Assembly: GCA_018679695.1 (NCBI GenBank)
Contig: JAHHKH010000161.1
Span: forward strand, 1-9,121
Reading direction: 5' to 3'
DNA length: 9,121 bases
Origin: Maribacter sp.
GTDB lineage: Bacteria > Bacteroidota > Bacteroidia > Flavobacteriales > Flavobacteriaceae
The notes under the pieces are model-generated. The model saw only the letters and a program-made list of their open reading frames with translations, searched no databases and was not told where the DNA came from. This document shows, in pieces, positions 7,019 through 9,121 of this stretch (the stretch's first letter is position 1; the number at the start of each line of letters is the position of its first letter). Both the position numbers and the translations under genes were made by a program.

Positions 7019-7939
7019 TTATAACTCAAAATTACAAAAAATATTATTACTGATATAAAACAAGATCGCCAGCATAAAGATACTCAAGGCCAACTTCTTT
7101 AGTTCAGGATCCAACAAAGACGGGTTTTCAACCTTGTGGACTCTTCCCAAATGTAGCAGAATCGGAATGAAAACCACAAGGGGTACCAGCTGTGCATAAC
7201 ATGCCAAATTCAGTATCACGAAAGCTAGCATACTTACTATTCCAATTATTATTAGAATCGTGTGGTATATGATGCCATTTGCATATCCCATTCGAACCAC
7301 AAGGGTATTTTTGTAGGCGTTCTTGTCCGAATCATGATCCCTTAAATTATTTAAATTTAAAACCGCTGTACTCAAGACCCCAATGGAAATAGCAGGTAAA
7401 ATTGACATCGCAGTAATCTGTTTAGTATATAGAAACATGGATCCCACTACAGCTAATAATCCAAAAAATACGAATACGAATACATCACCCAGTCCCCGAT
7501 ATCCATAGGCAGACGACCCCACTGTATACTTTATTGCCGCCCAAATACTTAGTCCCCCCAAGGCAATGAACAAAAGTATGTATTCAATGTTCTGTAATCC
7601 GAATGACAAATACACAACCGTGACAACTAAAATGATATTGATGATAATTGAGACTATGATCCCTCTTTTGAGTTCCCTGCGTGAAAGTAAACCGCTCTGT
7701 AGGACTCTCTTCGGCCCTATTCTTTCCTCATTGTCAGTTCCCTTTACACCATCACCATAATCATTGGCGAAGTTCGATGTAATTTGAAGACCTATAGCCG
7801 TTAATAGGGCCAGTATGAAAATAAAATTATTACCCTCACCATAGAAATTGGCAAGTGCTGTGCCGATTAATATTCCTGATACTGAAAGTGGAAGTGTCCT
7901 TAATCTAGCCGCGTTGATCCATGCAGATAATTTCGGCAA
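7019..7939 (-). CDS. menA: 1,4-dihydroxy-2-naphthoate polyprenyltransferase MenA
   Basis: A 306-residue UbiA-superfamily membrane enzyme that attaches the polyprenyl tail to 1,4-dihydroxy-2-naphthoate, giving demethylmenaquinone. It has about eight or nine TM helices. The N-terminal segment WINAARLRTLPLSVSGI (7-23) is diagnostic for MenA. Both Mg-pyrophosphate motifs are present: N56-F-A-N-D60-Y-G-D63 and N197-N-L-R-D201-H-D-S-D205. The start is TTG at 7939: no ATG or GTG lies between the upstream in-frame stop and this codon, the next in-frame ATG is about 167 codons in, and the family N-terminus begins right here. It begins 1 base after the stop of the SPOR-like gene, so translation is probably coupled. 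Menaquinone synthesis is thus embedded in an operon with a cell-envelope-like protein and a response regulator. Confidence 0.95.
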   Translation of the reverse strand: MPKLSAWINAARLRTLPLSVSGILIGTALANFYGEGNNFIFILALLTAIGLQITSNFANDYGDGVKGTDNEERIGPKRVLQSGLLSRRELKRGIIVSIIINIILVVTVVYLSFGLQNIEYILLFIALGGLSIWAAIKYTVGSSAYGYRGLGDVFVFVFFGLLAVVGSMFLYTKQITAMSILPAISIGVLSTAVLNLNNLRDHDSDKNAYKNTLVVRMGYANGIIYHTILIIIGIVSMLAFVILNLACYAQLVPLVVFIPILLHLGRVHKVENPSLLDPELKKLALSIFMLAILFYISNNIFCNFEL

Positions 7940-7940
7940 T

Positions 7941-8540
7941 CTAATACGGGTCTTCTATTTGTAAACGTTTGCCCTCCTTGTATGAAGCGACAAAGGCATC
8001 GTTAAACCCTAAATCTACCAATTGCTTGCGGAACCTTTGTGCTTCTTGCAAGGTTTCGAAATTCCCAAGTGAATAAGAATAGAATGGATTCGTCTTTACG
8101 AAAAGTGTATTTGTTAATGCTTCGGATGCCAAAGTCACGTTGTTATCAACAAACGATTTTATTTGAACAGAGTAAATCTTTTCCTTTTCTAAAAAATTCT
8201 TGGCCAAGTAAAACTCCTTCACCAAACTCAACTCCTCATTTTGTTGCCTTAGGTTATCGATTCTTGCCTTATGGGCTTCTAAACTATCTATCGAAACCAA
8301 AAGATTATTACTGTTTTCAAAGCTGTTAGAGGTAGTTAAACCAGCAGTATAGGATAATATACCTAAGGTACCGATAAGGAATAATCCCGTAATCCCCGCT
8401 AAAAAGTTACGCTGGATTTTGCTTTTTTTAAGCTCCTTGTTCTTAATTTTTATTTGATCTAAAAGTCGCTCGTTAATTATCTGCGCTTTGTCTATGTCCT
8501 TGTGCAATTCGAGTAAATCGCTTTCTTCTATAAATGGCAT
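7941..8540 (-). CDS. Single-pass membrane protein with SPOR-like C-terminal domain
   Basis: A 199-residue protein. An N-terminal charged helix, possibly a coiled coil (about 8-42), precedes one TM helix (about 46-66), a second coiled-coil-like stretch (about 78-120) and a C-terminal domain (about 121-193). That domain has a SPOR-like pattern: YSVQIKSF near 123-130, then a YSYSLGNF strand, a helix with regular A/L spacing, and AFVASYKEGKRL at the end. SPOR domains bind glycan strands of peptidoglycan lacking stem peptides, often at division sites. If the assignment holds, the protein is anchored in the inner membrane with the SPOR domain in the periplasm. The call rests on pattern similarity and is weaker than for the neighbouring enzymes. 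It is the first gene of the probable operon with menA and the regulator. No signal peptidase site is apparent. Confidence 0.75.
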   Translation of the reverse strand: MPFIEESDLLELHKDIDKAQIINERLLDQIKIKNKELKKSKIQRNFLAGITGLFLIGTLGILSYTAGLTTSNSFENSNNLLVSIDSLEAHKARIDNLRQQNEELSLVKEFYLAKNFLEKEKIYSVQIKSFVDNNVTLASEALTNTLFVKTNPFYSYSLGNFETLQEAQRFRKQLVDLGFNDAFVASYKEGKRLQIEDPY

Positions 8541-8581
8541 TTGATTTTAGGGTTTTAGGGGTCTAATCGGCTAAAGTTAAC

Positions 8582-8648
8582 CAAAAATGTTTAATGATTT
8601 GACAATAATTTAAATTAAAGTTGTAAAAGTATGACTTTTTGTGGTTTA
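8582..8648 (-). promoter_or_regulatory. Predicted promoter of the SPOR-like/menA/regulator operon with tandem box (unit D)
   Basis: On the minus strand, CATTTTTG (8589-8582), one base off TAnnTTTG, lies 30 bases downstream of GTTGTAAA (plus-strand 8620-8627), the same octamer as before the kinase. GTGGTTTA (8641-8648) begins exactly 21 bases further on, as in unit C. No TTTG -33 element lies at the usual distance. An alternative perfect -7 box, TACTTTTG (8709-8702), lacks both a -33 element and a tandem box. Confidence 0.4.
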
Positions 8649-8657
8649 GCCTAGAAT

Positions 8658-8678
8658 TATCGATATATTTCATCGATA
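8658..8678. repeat. 7-base inverted repeat TATCGAT-N7-ATCGATA upstream of the operon
   Basis: TATCGAT (8658-8664) and ATCGATA (8672-8678) are exact reverse complements with a 7-base AT-rich spacer. The arms lie in the 188-base gap between the CvfB-like gene and the SPOR-like gene, 9 bases beyond the distal half-site of unit D. The size suits a dimeric regulator site or a weak hairpin; it lacks the GC content and T tract of a terminator. Confidence 0.35.
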
Positions 8679-8728
8679 TGGGGTTGATTCACAAACGTTT
8701 ACAAAAGTATGTTCAAATTAATAACCCT

Positions 8729-9121
8729 CTAAGAACCGATTAAATGAATTCCATCATTTTTAATTAAGATCTTCCTTGCTTTGTATAAAGTCCCAATACC
8801 TTTCTTAAAGGTTTTTTTACTCATTTGAAGTTCATTCTTGATCAGCTCTGGGTCCGATTTGTCGTGCAAACCCAAAAATCCGCCATGAGCTAAAAGTTGA
8901 TCGTATATTTTTTTTGCTGCGGGCTCTAGGATTTTCTCGCCCAAGGGCTGCAACGAAACATCGATTTTATTATCGGACCTAATTTTTTTGATGACTCCTT
9001 TGGTATTATCCCCAATAGCTAATTTTTTGAATATCTCATCGGCATATACCAAACCTTTATGGTGGTGATTAATGATTACTTCATAACCTAACTCTGTTTG
9101 TCTTGAAACCACTAATTCAAC
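8729..9121 (-). CDS. CvfB-like S1 RNA-binding protein, C-terminal part (5' end outside window)
   Basis: The visible 130 residues are the C-terminal part of a protein in the CvfB/YitL family, usually near 280 residues. The frame stays open to the window edge, so the gene is partial; the GTG at 9112 is an internal valine, not the start. The first 60 or so visible residues match the last S1-type OB fold (TELGYEVIINHHHKGLVY, then IKKIR and IDVSLQP). The rest matches the C-terminal winged helix (GGFLGLHDKS, then MSKKTFKKGIGTLYKARKI). Family members bind RNA and affect virulence-gene expression in staphylococci; the role in Bacteroidota is not defined. From memory, the gene is often near menB/menA in flavobacteria. 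No convincing terminator is seen in the 188 bases to the next gene. Confidence 0.88.
   Translation of the reverse strand, partial: VELVVSRQTELGYEVIINHHHKGLVYADEIFKKLAIGDNTKGVIKKIRSDNKIDVSLQPLGEKILEPAAKKIYDQLLAHGGFLGLHDKSDPELIKNELQMSKKTFKKGIGTLYKARKILIKNDGIHLIGS

Noticed and set aside
8625..8640. AAAAGT-ATG-ACTTTT hairpin as a terminator for the CvfB-like gene
   Set aside because: The stem is short and almost all A-T, lies about 90 bases past the stop, and overlaps the unit D box, which explains part of the sequence.
8702..8709. TACTTTTG as the main promoter of the SPOR-like operon
   Set aside because: It matches TAnnTTTG, but there is no -33 element at 17-23 bases and the leader would be about 160 bases. 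Unit D fits better.

Overview
This window looks like chromosomal DNA from a marine-type member of the Bacteroidota, most likely family Flavobacteriaceae. The evidence is AT-rich sequence, almost no Shine-Dalgarno motifs, promoters of the TTTG / TAnnTTTG type, and a menaquinone gene neighbourhood typical of that family. The genus cannot be fixed from the sequence alone.

Layout, left to right. Positions 19-1997 (minus strand) hold menC (o-succinylbenzoate synthase) followed, with a 10-base overlap, by a CPBP-family membrane protease. A short-chain dehydrogenase (2045-2839) is the only complete plus-strand gene. It diverges from menC and runs 8 bases into the end of a convergent UPF0173 metal-dependent hydrolase (2832-3512, minus). 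Next on the minus strand is a TPR sensor histidine kinase (3548-5515). A 727-base gap without a convincing gene follows, and then a LytTR response regulator (6243-6998), menA (7019-7939) and a one-TM SPOR-like protein (7941-8540). These last three are nearly contiguous and are read as one operon in the order SPOR-like, menA, regulator. The right edge cuts the 5' end of a CvfB-like S1/winged-helix RNA-binding protein (8729-9121).

How the genes fit together: MenC and MenA are two steps of menaquinone synthesis, the respiratory quinone of this phylum. The hydrolase, CPBP protease and CvfB-like gene are, from memory, common neighbours of men genes in flavobacteria. The kinase/regulator pair sits inside this neighbourhood like an insertion. 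A strong intrinsic terminator after the regulator means the kinase is transcribed separately.

The most interesting signal is in the non-coding DNA. The gap between regulator and kinase holds three copies of a tandem direct repeat (GTTGTRAA-like half-sites at 20-21 base spacing). Each lies 29 bases from a TAnnTTTG-like -7 box, all pointing the same way. A fourth copy with nearly the same geometry (30 bases) lies upstream of the operon that encodes the regulator. LytTR regulators are known to bind tandem direct repeats about two helical turns apart, so this looks like an autoregulatory operator set for the pair. A second, unrelated direct repeat (TGCATTTCA-N11-TGCATTTCA) lies in the same gap. 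Two of the putative promoters have no obvious gene, so the gap may make short RNAs or a long kinase leader. These are pattern observations from one sequence and were not tested statistically.
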